Below the pieces are notes generated by a model, which saw only the letters and a program-made list of their open reading frames with translations, made no database searches and was not told where the DNA came from. This document shows, piece after piece, positions 32,541-43,053 of a stretch of 64,000 bases of DNA (positions within the stretch are counted from its first letter, which is position 1; each line of letters begins with the position of its first letter). This stretch comes from Rhodopseudomonas sp. BAL398 (lineage in GTDB: Bacteria; Pseudomonadota; Alphaproteobacteria; Rhizobiales; Xanthobacteraceae): NCBI RefSeq assembly GCF_033001325.1, contig NZ_CP133111.1, positions 4,976,501 to 5,040,500 on the forward strand. Reading direction: 5' to 3'. The position numbers were made by a program, and so were the translations under genes.

Positions 32541-33317
32541 TCAATGCACCGCGGTGAAGAACCGCGCGATGCGGAAGCCCGATAGCCAGGATGCGATCGG
32601 CCCGTTGCGCACCGCCGGGTCCCAGGAGCCGACAATGGCGTCGACGCGGCCGACCAGATTGTCCATCGGCAGCAGGCCGACGCCGCCGTCGCGCACCGGC
32701 ACGCGGCTGTCGGCGGAATTGTCGCGATTGTCGCCCATCACGAACAGATCGCCCGGCGGTACGGTGACTTCCGGGGTGTTGTCGAGCCGGCCGTGATCAT
32801 AGAGCTTGAAGATCGGGTGCGAGACGCCGCCGGGCAGGGTCTCGATATAGCGCTGCGCGGTTTCGTTGCCGCCTTCCTCGTCCTCGGATTGGCCTTGCCC
32901 GTCCGGCCGCACCTTTGCGGCGACGCCGTCGATATAGACCTGGCCCTGGCGCAGCTGGATGCGGTCGCCGGGCAGGCCGATCACCCGCTTGACCCAGACC
33001 TGCGAGCGGTCACCGGGCCAGCGAAACACCACGACGTCGCCGCGCTTGGGCGTTTCGCCGAATACCCGGCCGGTTTCCGGAAAGGCGACATGGATCGGCA
33101 GCGAGGCGGTCGAATAGCCATAGGGATATTTCGACGCCAGCAGCGCGTCGCCGATCAGCAGCGTCGGCTCCATCGAGCCGGACGGCACGTAGAAGGGTTC
33201 GGCCAGCGCGCCCTTGGCGACCAGCACGATCGCCACCACCGCGAGCAATTGGCCGAGCTGCGACGACCAGCGCCGCGCCGTCGCCTTGAATGATCCGGAT
33301 TCCGTTTCGACGCTCAT
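32541..33317 (-). CDS. lepB: Signal peptidase I
   Basis: Cleaves signal peptides at the outer face of the inner membrane. In 258 residues it has one membrane helix (LLAVVAIVLVAKGALAE, about 24-40), the nucleophile S48 in YVPSGSMEPTL, and the general-base lysine K110 in VWVKRVIGLPGD. The conserved GDLFVMGDNRDNSADSR box lies near residue 205. Its ATG shares one base with the tldD stop (TGATG), so translation is coupled to tldD. This is the only leader peptidase in the window. The pairing with tldD is unusual compared with the common lepB-rnc-era order in alphaproteobacteria; a second lepB elsewhere is likely (inference). Confidence 0.93.
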   Translation of the reverse strand: MSVETESGSFKATARRWSSQLGQLLAVVAIVLVAKGALAEPFYVPSGSMEPTLLIGDALLASKYPYGYSTASLPIHVAFPETGRVFGETPKRGDVVVFRWPGDRSQVWVKRVIGLPGDRIQLRQGQVYIDGVAAKVRPDGQGQSEDEEGGNETAQRYIETLPGGVSHPIFKLYDHGRLDNTPEVTVPPGDLFVMGDNRDNSADSRVPVRDGGVGLLPMDNLVGRVDAIVGSWDPAVRNGPIASWLSGFRIARFFTAVH

Positions 33318-34741
33318 CAGCCGGTTCCTCCAACCGTAATCCGTTCCATCCGCAGCGTCGGCTGGCCGACGCCGACCGGGACGCCCTGGCCGTTCTTGCC
33401 GCAGGTGCCGATCCCGGAATCCAGCTGCACGTCGTTGCCAATCATGGAAATGCGGTGCAAATCGGTCGGACCGTTGCCGATCAGCATCGCGCCCTTCAGC
33501 GGCGCGCCGAGCTTGCCGTTTTCGATTCTGTAGGCCTCGGTGCACTGGAACACATATTTGCCCGAGGTGATATCGACCTGGCCGCCGCCGAAATTGGCCG
33601 CGAAGATGCCGTTCTTCACCGAGGCGAGAATCTCTGCCGGGTCGTGGCCGCCGGCCAGCATATAGGTGTTGGTCATCCGCGGCATCGGCACATGGGCGTA
33701 GGACTGGCGCCGACCGTTGCCGGTCGGCTTCATGTTCATCAGCCGGGCGTTCTGGCGATCCTGCATATAGCCGACCAGAATGCCGTCCTCGATCAGCACG
33801 GTGCGGCTGGTCGGGGTGCCCTCGTCGTCGATCGACAGCGAGCCGCGCCGCGCCGAAATGGTGCCGTCGTCGACCACGGTGACGCCCTTGGCGGCGACCT
33901 GCTGGCCCATCAGACCAGCGAAAGCAGATGTCTGCTTGCGGTTGAAATCGCCCTCGAGGCCGTGGCCGACCGCTTCATGCAGCATCACGCCGGGCCAGCC
34001 TGGGCCAAGCACGACATCCATCTCGCCGGCCGGGGCGGGGATCGATTCGAGATTGACCATGGCCTCGCGGATCGCGCCGTCGGCGGCCTCGCGCCAGGCC
34101 TTGGTCTCGATGAAGCGGGCATAGCCTTCGCGGCCGCCATAGCCCTTGTTGCCGCTTTCCTGGCGGTCGCCCTGGCCGGCCACCACCGACACATTGACCC
34201 GCACCAGCGGGCGGACGTCGCGATAGCTCTCGCCGTCGGGGCGCAGGATCTCCACCACCTGCCAGGTGGCGCCGATCGAGACCGAGACCTGCCGCACCCT
34301 GGGATCCTTGTCGCGCACATAGGCGTCGATCTCGGCCAGCAGCTTGACCTTGCTCTCGAAGGCCTCGCCCTCCAGCGGATTGTCGTCGCCATAGAGTCGG
34401 ACATTGGTGTGCGCCGGCGCCGCGGCGAAGCTGCCGCTGTAATCGCCGCGCACCGCCGAGACCGCGTCGGCGGCGCGAATCAGCGCCGGCAGCGACACGT
34501 CGGACGAATGGGCGTAGCCCACGGCATCGTCTTTCACCGCGCGTAAGCCAAAACCCTGCGCGGTGTCGTAGGTCGCCTGCTTGAGCCGGCCATTGTCGAA
34601 CGCCAACGCCTCGGTCTGGCTGTATTCCAGGAACAATTCGCCGTCATCGGCGCCCTGCAGGCCGCGCGAGATTTCGCGCCGGACCTGGTCGCGGTCGAGA
34701 TTGGCGCGGTCGAGCAGGGAGGTGGTGGCGGGTTGGGTCAT
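33317..34741 (-). CDS. tldD: TldD metalloprotease
   Basis: One subunit of the TldD/TldE (PmbA) protease, which degrades or matures small peptides. The zinc motif is HEAVGH within GVMLHEAVGHGLEGDF, near residue 260; the C-terminal GTCGKNGQGVPVGVGQPTLR is typical of the family. The 474-residue length is normal. TTGGAG precedes the ATG. The partner gene tldE/pmbA is not in the window. Co-transcribed with lepB. Confidence 0.95.
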   Translation of the reverse strand: MTQPATTSLLDRANLDRDQVRREISRGLQGADDGELFLEYSQTEALAFDNGRLKQATYDTAQGFGLRAVKDDAVGYAHSSDVSLPALIRAADAVSAVRGDYSGSFAAAPAHTNVRLYGDDNPLEGEAFESKVKLLAEIDAYVRDKDPRVRQVSVSIGATWQVVEILRPDGESYRDVRPLVRVNVSVVAGQGDRQESGNKGYGGREGYARFIETKAWREAADGAIREAMVNLESIPAPAGEMDVVLGPGWPGVMLHEAVGHGLEGDFNRKQTSAFAGLMGQQVAAKGVTVVDDGTISARRGSLSIDDEGTPTSRTVLIEDGILVGYMQDRQNARLMNMKPTGNGRRQSYAHVPMPRMTNTYMLAGGHDPAEILASVKNGIFAANFGGGQVDITSGKYVFQCTEAYRIENGKLGAPLKGAMLIGNGPTDLHRISMIGNDVQLDSGIGTCGKNGQGVPVGVGQPTLRMERITVGGTG

Positions 34742-34926
34742 GAAGGCTCCAATGCCGGGCAGGCGTTGCGTTCGTCCGGGCTGAACGCAAGAAGTTCAGC
34801 GAAGATGCGTGGCGTAGATAGGCATTGTTCTCACAAAAAGGGAGGGCATATGGCCTCCCCTGCGGCCGGGACTGGCCCGTTCACGCGATTTTCATCGCGG
34901 AAGCTGCGCCTGTTGGCGCTGCCGGG

Positions 34927-35025
34927 ATGTCCCACCAGCAGATCATCGACGATTTCCCGGAACTGACCGAAGCCGACATCCCGGCTTGTCTCGCTTATGC
35001 GGCCGACCGCGAAAGCGTGTGGTGA
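34927..35025 (+). pseudogene. Remnant of a DUF433-family antitoxin
   Basis: The frame reads GMSHQQIIDDFPELTEADI and then PACLAYAADRESVW before its stop. This is the characteristic C-terminal half of DUF433 proteins (a segment of the form LLASGMS-EEIL-DYPDLT-EDI-ACLAYAA). The N-terminal half, normally about 40 residues with an IRGTRIPV-type motif, is not found in any frame upstream. No VapC-like partner follows. A short functional peptide is not excluded. Confidence 0.6.
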
Positions 35026-35099
35026 CTGCGGTCGTCTAACAAGTCCGAATGAAATCCGTCGCGTGCGGCGTTCCAGCAGGGAGCGGCCCATACACAAAC

Positions 35100-35182
35100 G
35101 TCATGGCGGGGCTTGTCCCGGCCATCCACGGATGCGCGACGTTGCCTCAAGACATGGATGCCCGGGACAGCCCGGGCATGAC
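35100..35182. repeat. Family C palindromic repeat (C2)
   Basis: GTCATGGCGGGGCTTGTCCC to GCCCGGGCATGAC, with GGCCATCCACG and CATGGATGCC inside. It is more degenerate in the middle than the other two copies. Confidence 0.85.
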
Positions 35183-35251
35183 GGTCGTTACGATTTCAAC
35201 CGGTGTGGCGACGGCTTCGCTGCCGACGTGTAACCGCACGACCTCGAGCCG

Positions 35252-35812
35252 TCACGGCAGCTTGTCGTAGCCCTCGCCGATGCCGTTGAGGCTGAGCGGA
35301 AAGCCGATGCCTTCCTCCGGGGTCTCGAAGATGATGAAGGTCGCGGTCTTGGCGGTGCGCAGCTGGCCGAGCAATTTATCGTCCATCACCACTTCGGCGA
35401 CGCAGCCGTTCGGCAGGCAGCGCACGAAACCGGCGCGGCCGACATCGACGTCGTCGAGCTTGAGCCCGAGGCCGGACGGCAGCAGCACGCCGAGCGGCGC
35501 CACCACCCGCATCAGCTTGCTCTTCTGATCGGCGGTTTTCAGGATGATTACGGTGAGGCCGGCATTGGAGCGGTCTTCCGCCACCACGCTCTGGATCAGC
35601 GCGCATTGTTCGGCCTTGGCGCCGGGCGGGGTGTCACAGCGGATCTGCCAGTCGCCATGCACCGAGCGCACCGCGCCCTGGGCTTGTGCGCCTGTGGCGA
35701 TCCCGAGGAAGGAGACAGCCGCGACGGCGCCCGCCACAACGAGCCGCCATGCCGCATGGCGTGCGGTCGGTCCGGATGCCGTGCGAATCGGCAGATATTT
35801 CGAAAACCCCAT
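35252..35812 (-). CDS. Invasion-associated locus B (IalB) family protein
   Basis: A 186-residue exported protein. The signal sequence ends around GIATGAQAQGAV. The mature part has the family's WQIRCDTPPGAKAEQCALIQ segment and a second cysteine pair in RCLPNGCVAEVVMDD. IalB-type proteins are common in free-living Rhizobiales; the name comes from Bartonella and does not imply virulence here. The function is unknown. The start at 35812 (MGFSKYLP) has GGGA nine bases upstream; an ATG five codons earlier is possible. Confidence 0.85.
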   Translation of the reverse strand: MGFSKYLPIRTASGPTARHAAWRLVVAGAVAAVSFLGIATGAQAQGAVRSVHGDWQIRCDTPPGAKAEQCALIQSVVAEDRSNAGLTVIILKTADQKSKLMRVVAPLGVLLPSGLGLKLDDVDVGRAGFVRCLPNGCVAEVVMDDKLLGQLRTAKTATFIIFETPEEGIGFPLSLNGIGEGYDKLP

Positions 35813-36206
35813 CAGGGTCCATCCCATAGCGATGACGTGCGGTCAACGCAGTGATACGGCAACACGGCACCATGAAGGCGACACGCCCGGATAGCGAATC
35901 GGGCCTCCGCGACACCGCCATGCTGTGCCTACATCGGGGCGCGCGCCTGTCAAGCTTGCTTCACATACCGGGGCACCGATTCGGCTCGCCGCAGTGGTAT
36001 CGACGGGCGGCTCGTTACAAACCTTCAGCTGTTCTCACCCGAACGCCAATCCTGCATTGCGATAGATCAAAAATTATGGTTTGAGAACGGAATGCGAGAC
36101 ATTCTCATAGAAGAATCTTCGCGGTGGGACACAAGTGAATCATGCGGCCAGCATCGTCGACAGGCGGGGCATGCGATCAGAATTCATCAAGGGGAGCGCG
36201 AACGGC
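35813..36206. other. Divergent intergenic region upstream of the oxidase operon
   Basis: About 390 bases between ialB and ctaC. The segment 36060-36120 is AT-rich (AGATCAAAAATTATGG) and probably carries the ctaC promoter, but no boxes were assigned. No gene or repeat seen. Confidence 0.45.
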
Positions 36207-37061
36207 ATGAAGCTGTTGATGGGCCGAATCGGCCGCCAGTTGCTGGGCTTGGCGATTCTGGGGGGCACCCTTGCGATCGGCGGGACGGCGTTCGCAGAAC
36301 TCGGTCAGCCCGCACCGTGGGAATACAAGCTCCAGGAATCCGGCTCACCGGTGATGGACAACCTCACTTGGTTTCACAACTTCCTGACCTGGATGATCAT
36401 CGGCATCACGCTGTTCGTGCTGGCGCTGCTGGTGATCGTGGTGGTGAAGTTCAACGCCAAGGCCAACCCGGTGCCGTCGAAGACCACGCACCACACCTTG
36501 ATCGAGGTGGCGTGGACGATCATTCCGGTGCTGATCCTGGTGGCGATCGCGGTGCCGTCGTTCAGGCTCTTGTTCCTGGAACTCGACATTCCGAAGTCGG
36601 ACATCACCATCAAGGCCACCGGCAACCAGTGGAACTGGACCTACACCTATCCCGACGACAAGATCGAGTTCACCTCGATCATGCTGAGTGACGAGGAGCG
36701 GTCCAAGATCACGCCGACGCCGCCGCGCCTGCTCGCCGTCGACAACGAGGTCGTGGTGCCGGTCAACAAGGTGATCCGGGTGCAGACCACCGGCGCCGAC
36801 GTGATCCACTCCTTCGCGATCCCGGCCTTCGGCATCAAGATCGATGCGGTGCCCGGCCGGCTCAACGAGACCTGGTTCAAGGCCACCAAGCTCGGCAAAT
36901 ATTACGGCCAGTGTTCGGAATTGTGCGGCAGGGACCATGCATTCATGCCGATCGTGGTGCGGGTGGTGACGGATGCCGACTACGCCGCCTGGAAGAAGCA
37001 GCAGCAGGTCGCCTCCCGGGCCGGGACATCATTTGCCTCGGCCGGGACGGCCGCGCGATAG
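36207..37061 (+). CDS. ctaC: Cytochrome c oxidase subunit II
   Basis: Carries the CuA centre of the aa3-type oxidase, which accepts electrons from cytochrome c in the periplasm. A signal peptide ends near GGTAFAELGQ. Two membrane helices follow (FLTWMIIGITLFVLALLVIV and VAWTIIPVLILVAIAVPSF). The CuA ligands are seen in DVIHSFAIPAFG and YYGQCSELCGRDHAFMP. The ATG at 36207 has GGGGAG ten bases upstream; an ATG at 36171 and a GTG at 36135 are alternatives. It opens the ctaCDB-coxF-ctaG-ctaE operon. Confidence 0.95.
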   Translation: MKLLMGRIGRQLLGLAILGGTLAIGGTAFAELGQPAPWEYKLQESGSPVMDNLTWFHNFLTWMIIGITLFVLALLVIVVVKFNAKANPVPSKTTHHTLIEVAWTIIPVLILVAIAVPSFRLLFLELDIPKSDITIKATGNQWNWTYTYPDDKIEFTSIMLSDEERSKITPTPPRLLAVDNEVVVPVNKVIRVQTTGADVIHSFAIPAFGIKIDAVPGRLNETWFKATKLGKYYGQCSELCGRDHAFMPIVVRVVTDADYAAWKKQQQVASRAGTSFASAGTAAR

Positions 37062-37095
37062 GCGCGGTGCGCCGCGCGACAATGCGTATCGGTGA

Positions 37096-38787
<1,692 letters not shown>

Positions 38788-38882
38788 AGCGTCGCGGCGC
38801 CCGGCGCCGCGCGCAACGATCATGACGCATCCGCCGCGGTTTGATGCCGGGGCGGAGAGGCTTCAACAGAGAGGGAACCGCC

Positions 38883-39821
38883 TTGTCGGTCATTGAAAGC
38901 AACGAGCTCGCTTTTCTGCCGCGGATCTCCGAGGCCAGCGTTGGCGACTATGTCGCGCTGCTGAAGCCGCGGGTGATGTCGCTGGTGGTGTTCACCGCGC
39001 TGGTCGGATTCTTCCTGGCGCCCGGGTCGGTGCATCCGGTGCTGGCGATCACCGCGATCCTGTGCATCGCGGTCGGCGGCGGCGCCGCCGGCGCGCTGAA
39101 CATGTGGTACGAAGACGACATCGACGCCAAGATGACCCGCACCGCCAACCGGCCGATTCCGCGCGGCCGGGTGACGCGGCCGGAAGCGCTGACCTTCGGC
39201 ATGACGCTGGCGTTCTTCTCGGTGATCACGCTCGGCATTCTGGTCAACTGGCTGGCCGGCGCGCTATTGGCCTTCACCATCTTCTTCTACGTCGTGATCT
39301 ATACGATCTGGCTGAAGCGCTGGACCGCCCATAACATCGTGATCGGCGGCGCCGCTGGCGCCTTGCCGCCGGTGGTGGCCTGGGCCTCGGCGACCGGCTC
39401 GCTGGCGGTCGAACCGGTGCTGCTGTTCGCGATCATCTTCTTCTGGACCCCGCCGCATTTCTGGGCGCTGGCGCTGTTCCGCAACGACGACTACGCCCGC
39501 GCCGGGGTGCCGATGCTGCCGGTTGTGGCGGGGCCGGATCATACCAGGCTGCAGATCCTGCTCTACACCGTGGTGCTGGTCGCTGTCGCCTTCGCGCCCT
39601 GGCCGCTGGGCTATTTCGACGCGATCTACGGCGTGACCTCGCTGCTGCTGGGCGGCTGGATGCTGGTGCTGGCGGTGCGTGTCTATCAGCGCCGCACTGG
39701 AAGCGCAGCGTTGCGCGCCACCAGGAACCTGTTCCGCTTCTCGATTCTTTATCTGTTCGCGCTGTTCTCGGTGCTGCTGCTGGAAGTGGTCGGGCGCGGC
39801 GTGCTGCGACTGATCGGCTAG
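38883..39821 (+). CDS. ctaB: Protoheme IX farnesyltransferase (heme O synthase)
   Basis: Adds a farnesyl group to heme b, the first step toward heme a for the oxidase. In 312 residues it has about nine membrane helices; the prenyl-diphosphate binding motif is [15 protein letters not shown] and the second conserved loop follows [17 protein letters not shown]. The start is TTG at 38883, giving [16 protein letters not shown] lies about seven bases upstream and no ATG lies near. Part of the ctaCDB unit. Confidence 0.94.
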   Translation: MSVIESNELAFLPRISEASVGDYVALLKPRVMSLVVFTALVGFFLAPGSVHPVLAITAILCIAVGGGAAGALNMWYEDDIDAKMTRTANRPIPRGRVTRPEALTFGMTLAFFSVITLGILVNWLAGALLAFTIFFYVVIYTIWLKRWTAHNIVIGGAAGALPPVVAWASATGSLAVEPVLLFAIIFFWTPPHFWALALFRNDDYARAGVPMLPVVAGPDHTRLQILLYTVVLVAVAFAPWPLGYFDAIYGVTSLLLGGWMLVLAVRVYQRRTGSAALRATRNLFRFSILYLFALFSVLLLEVVGRGVLRLIG

Positions 39822-39833
39822 AGGATGAAGACA

Positions 39834-40004
39834 ATGACCACCAAGCATGATCGAGACCTGCCGGGCGTCGTTCTGACGCCTGCGCAAAAGAAGAGCCAGC
39901 GCGAGCGCTCGATCGCCATCGCGCTGGCGCTCGGCGTGCTGGTGGTGCTGTTCTTCGCCGTCACCATGGTCAAGGGACCGGCCGTGCTGGTGCGGCCGAT
40001 GTGA
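39834..40004 (+). CDS. CoxF-type small membrane protein
   Basis: A 56-residue protein: [20 protein letters not shown], then a basic stretch SQRERS and one membrane helix ([20 protein letters not shown]), ending GPAVLVRPM. Small one-helix proteins at this place, between ctaB and ctaG, are typical of Rhizobiales oxidase operons. GAGG lies nine bases before the ATG; an in-frame ATG at 39825 is less well spaced. A role in oxidase assembly is likely by position but not shown. Confidence 0.85.
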   Translation: MTTKHDRDLPGVVLTPAQKKSQRERSIAIALALGVLVVLFFAVTMVKGPAVLVRPM

Positions 40005-40029
40005 TGATCATGACAGAGCGGTGCCCCCG

Positions 40030-40680
40030 ATGAGCCAAGAGCCGATGAGCCAAGAGCCGGTCAGCCAAGAGCCGATGAAGCAACACCGCAAGCCGCCGCG
40101 CCTCGGCCGCGACGCCATGGTGGCGTCGATCTGCGGCTTGGTCGCGGCGCTGATGGTCGGCGCGGCCTTTGCGGCGGTGCCGTTCTACAATTGGTTCTGC
40201 CGCACCACCGGCTTCAACGGCACCACCCAGGAGGTGACGTCGGCGCCGACCGCCGCGCCGCTGTCGCGGCACATCTCGGTGCGGTTCGATTCCAACGTCA
40301 ATGGCGGGTTGCCATGGAAGTTCGAGCCGGAGAAGAACGAAGTCGACGTCGCGATCGGCGAGGTCAAGACGGTGTACTACACCGTGACCAATCAGTCCGC
40401 GCGCACCACCACCGGCCAGGCCGCCTATAATGTGGCGCCGCTGACGGTCGGATCGTATTTCAACAAGATCAATTGTTTCTGTTTCACCGAGCAGACTTTC
40501 AAGCCCGGCGAGAAACGCGAATTGGCCGTGGTGTTCTATGTCGATCCCGCCTTCGCGGCGGATCACGAGAATGACGGGGTCAGCACCATCACGCTGTCCT
40601 ACACATTCTACCCGGTGCAGAATCCGACGCCGAAGCCGGTGGCTCAGACCGAGCCGGACAAGCGCAAGGGCAGCCTGTGA
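40030..40680 (+). CDS. ctaG: Cytochrome c oxidase assembly protein CtaG (Cox11)
   Basis: Delivers copper to CuB of subunit I. The 216-residue protein has an N-terminal membrane helix ([20 protein letters not shown]) and a periplasmic immunoglobulin-like domain with the copper motif [15 protein letters not shown]. The first 18 residues are three copies of a five-residue unit ([15 protein letters not shown]), from a 15-base tandem repeat. A GTG three codons upstream is an alternative start. It lies between coxF and ctaE in the usual order. Confidence 0.94.
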   Translation: MSQEPMSQEPVSQEPMKQHRKPPRLGRDAMVASICGLVAALMVGAAFAAVPFYNWFCRTTGFNGTTQEVTSAPTAAPLSRHISVRFDSNVNGGLPWKFEPEKNEVDVAIGEVKTVYYTVTNQSARTTTGQAAYNVAPLTVGSYFNKINCFCFTEQTFKPGEKRELAVVFYVDPAFAADHENDGVSTITLSYTFYPVQNPTPKPVAQTEPDKRKGSL

Positions 40681-40755
40681 TCGTTGACGTCGCAGAACTC
40701 GATTGTCGGGACCGACGAGATGCAAGACAATATCGGGAATAACGGAGAACACCCA

Positions 40756-41613
40756 ATGGCCACGGCGCACGCCAAGCACCACGACTACCACCTTGTCGAT
40801 CCCAGTCCGTGGCCGGTGGTGGGCTCGATCTCGGCCTTTATCATGGCGGTGGGCGCGATCGGCTGGATGCACAACATGTATACCGGCGCGCCGCTGGTAT
40901 TCGGCGCCGGCACCCTTGGCGTGCTCTACACTTTCGCCAGTTGGTGGGGCGACGTCATCAAGGAGGCCCAGCACAAGGGCGACCACACCCGCGTGGTGCA
41001 GATCAGCCATCGCTACGGCATGATCCTGTTCATCGCCTCGGAGGTGATGTTCTTCGTCGCTTGGTTCTGGGCGTTCTTCAACGCCTCGCTGTTTCCCGGC
41101 GATCCGGTCCATGCCACCCGCGAGGCGCTGTTCGGCGGGGTGTGGCCGCCGAAGGGCATCGAGACCTTCGATCCCTGGCATTTGCCGCTGCTCAATACGC
41201 TGATCCTGCTGACTTCGGGCACCACGGTGACCTGGGCGCATCACGCGCTGCTGCACAATGACCGCAAGGGGCTGAAATACGGCCTGATGCTGACCATCGC
41301 GCTCGGCGTGATCTTCAGCTGCGTGCAGGCCTATGAATACAGCCACGCCACCTTCTCTTTCGCCGGCAATGTCTATGGCGCGACCTTCTTCATGGCCACC
41401 GGCTTTCACGGTTTCCACGTTATCGTCGGCTCGATCTTCCTGGCGGTCTGCCTGTTCCGCGCCTATGCCGGGCACTTCACCCCGGAGCGCCATCTCGGCT
41501 TCGAATTCGCCGCCTGGTACTGGCACTTCGTCGACGTGGTCTGGCTGTTCCTGTTCATCTGCATCTATGTCTGGGGTCGCGGCGCCGAATCCATGGCCCA
41601 CGCCGCGCATTGA
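40756..41613 (+). CDS. ctaE: Cytochrome c oxidase subunit III
   Basis: The seven-helix subunit III of the aa3 oxidase (285 residues). Conserved parts are VDPSPWPVVGSISAFIMAVG, the ILFIASEVMFFVAWFWAFF helix, FHGFHVIVGSIFLAVCLFRA and the end EFAAWYWHFVDVVWLFLFI. Subunit III stabilises the catalytic core and prevents turnover inactivation. GGAG lies eight bases before the ATG. A longer frame upstream (from 40684) is not conserved-looking. It ends the core oxidase genes. Confidence 0.97.
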   Translation: MATAHAKHHDYHLVDPSPWPVVGSISAFIMAVGAIGWMHNMYTGAPLVFGAGTLGVLYTFASWWGDVIKEAQHKGDHTRVVQISHRYGMILFIASEVMFFVAWFWAFFNASLFPGDPVHATREALFGGVWPPKGIETFDPWHLPLLNTLILLTSGTTVTWAHHALLHNDRKGLKYGLMLTIALGVIFSCVQAYEYSHATFSFAGNVYGATFFMATGFHGFHVIVGSIFLAVCLFRAYAGHFTPERHLGFEFAAWYWHFVDVVWLFLFICIYVWGRGAESMAHAAH

Positions 41614-41660
41614 TCGCGAACTAATGTGCTACAAGGGGCGGTCGCAAGGCCGCCCTTTTT

Positions 41661-41794
41661 CTTCTCCCCTCTCCCCTTGTGGGAGAGGGTGGCGAGCGAA
41701 GCTCGCCGGGTGAGGGGGGCTCTCGTTGTGTCGCGCCCCTCATCCGGCACGGACTTCGTCCGCGCCACCTTCTCCCACAGGGGGAGAAGGAAGG
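41661..41794. repeat. Family D palindromic repeat (D5)
   Basis: TTCTCCCCTCTCCCCTTGTG at the left and CACAGGGGGAGAAGG at the right, with GGGTGAGGGG and CCCCTCATCC in the middle. It resembles the repeat inside the helicase gene. The right end supplies purine-rich sequence just before the next start codon. Confidence 0.9.
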
Positions 41795-41804
41795 AACATT
41801 GCCA

Positions 41805-42194
41805 ATGACCGACTATCCTGCGACCACCACCTGGCAGAGCGCGCTGCGCGGCCTGGCGTGCAAGTGCCCGCGCTGCGGCAAGGGCAAGCTGTTCGCCGGG
41901 TTCCTGACGCTGGCGCCGCGCTGCGAGGTCTGCGGGTTGGACTACGCCTTCATCGATGTCGGCGACGGCGCGGCGATCTTCATCATCATGATCTCCGGCG
42001 CGATCGTGGTGGTGGCGGCCTTGATCGTCGAGGTCAAATACCAGCCGCCATTCTGGGTCCATGCCGCGCTGTGGCTGCCGCTGATTCTGGCCACCACGCT
42101 GCTGCCGCTGCGGCTGATGAAGGCGCTGCTGATCGCGCTGCAATTCCATCACAAGGCCGCACCCGGCCAGCTGATCGATCGCGACCCGCAATGA
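41805..42194 (+). CDS. DUF983 membrane protein
   Basis: A 129-residue protein with a zinc-ribbon-like N-terminus (KCPRCGKGKLF and CEVCGLDY) and two membrane helices (AIFIIMISGAIVVVAALIVE and a WLPLILATTLLPLRLMKALL helix). DUF983 proteins sit beside ctaE and surf1 throughout Rhizobiales, so a part in oxidase assembly is likely, but the function is unknown. The ribosome-binding sequence AAGGAA is at the edge of repeat D5. Its stop overlaps the surf1 start (ATGA). Confidence 0.88.
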   Translation: MTDYPATTTWQSALRGLACKCPRCGKGKLFAGFLTLAPRCEVCGLDYAFIDVGDGAAIFIIMISGAIVVVAALIVEVKYQPPFWVHAALWLPLILATTLLPLRLMKALLIALQFHHKAAPGQLIDRDPQ

Positions 42195-42985
42195 GCCCAC
42201 AGCTTCCGCGCCGGCGCGGCATCGCCGGCCTCGCGCTGATTACGCTGGTGATGGTGGCGGTGCTGCTGTCACTCGGCTTCTGGCAATTGCAGCGCCGGAC
42301 CCAGAAGCACGCCTTGATCGCCGCCCTGACCGAGCGGCTCGCGGCTGCCCCCGTGGCCTTGCCCAAGGTCGCCGACTGGCCGACGCTGACGCCGGCCGAT
42401 GATGAATTCCGCCGCGTCGCGTTCACCGCGACCTACGACAAACGCCCCGACGCGATGGTCTATTCCTCGGGCTCGGCGGTGCGCAACGACGTCTCCGGGC
42501 CCGGCACCTGGGCGTTCCTGCCGGCGCGGCTGCCGGGCGGGCAGAGCGTGGCGATCAATACCGGCTTCGTGCAGAACACCATGCAGGACCGCGCCCAGCA
42601 GGACCGCGCGGTGGCGCCATTGGTCACCGGCGCGTCGGTGCAGCTCACCGGCTATCTGCGCTTTCCCGATGCCGGTGGGATGCTGACCCCGGCCGCCGAC
42701 CCGATCAAGCGGCTATGGTTCACCCGCGACGTGCCGGGGATGGCCGAAAAGCTCGGCTGGAGCGGTGAAATGGCGCCGTTCTACATCGACCTCGAGAGCC
42801 CGGTGCCGGCCAGCGGCACCCCGAAGCCCGGGCCGCTCAGCGTCCATCTCAAGGACGATCACCTGCAATACGCCATCACCTGGTTTGGGCTGGCCGCCGC
42901 CGTCGCCGGCGGCTTCGGCTTCTGGCTGTTCGGGCGGCGCAGGTCGGCCGCGGAGCGGGCGGACCGGTCGCCAGTCGCCTCCTGA
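42191..42985 (+). CDS. SURF1 oxidase assembly protein
   Basis: A 264-residue assembly factor that helps insert heme a into subunit I. The family layout is clear: N-terminal membrane helix (GLALITLVMVAVLLSLGFWQ), the QLQR motif after it, a periplasmic domain with GPGTWAFLPARLPGG and VNTGFVQ-like strands, and a C-terminal helix (YAITWFGLAAAVAGGFGFWL). It is coupled to DUF983 by an ATGA overlap. Confidence 0.94.
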   Translation: MSPQLPRRRGIAGLALITLVMVAVLLSLGFWQLQRRTQKHALIAALTERLAAAPVALPKVADWPTLTPADDEFRRVAFTATYDKRPDAMVYSSGSAVRNDVSGPGTWAFLPARLPGGQSVAINTGFVQNTMQDRAQQDRAVAPLVTGASVQLTGYLRFPDAGGMLTPAADPIKRLWFTRDVPGMAEKLGWSGEMAPFYIDLESPVPASGTPKPGPLSVHLKDDHLQYAITWFGLAAAVAGGFGFWLFGRRRSAAERADRSPVAS

Positions 42986-43053
42986 CGGGATTGGCGCGTC
43001 TCCGAGGGGGCTGTAAGATCGGCCTGAATCCGGATTAGGCCTGGAGCCACAAC

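Larger units (their letters stand above)
34742..35251. other. Intergenic region with gene remnant and repeat
   Basis: About 510 bases holding the tldD promoter region, a 33-codon remnant of a DUF433-type antitoxin and a family C repeat. Nothing else was recognised. Confidence 0.5.
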
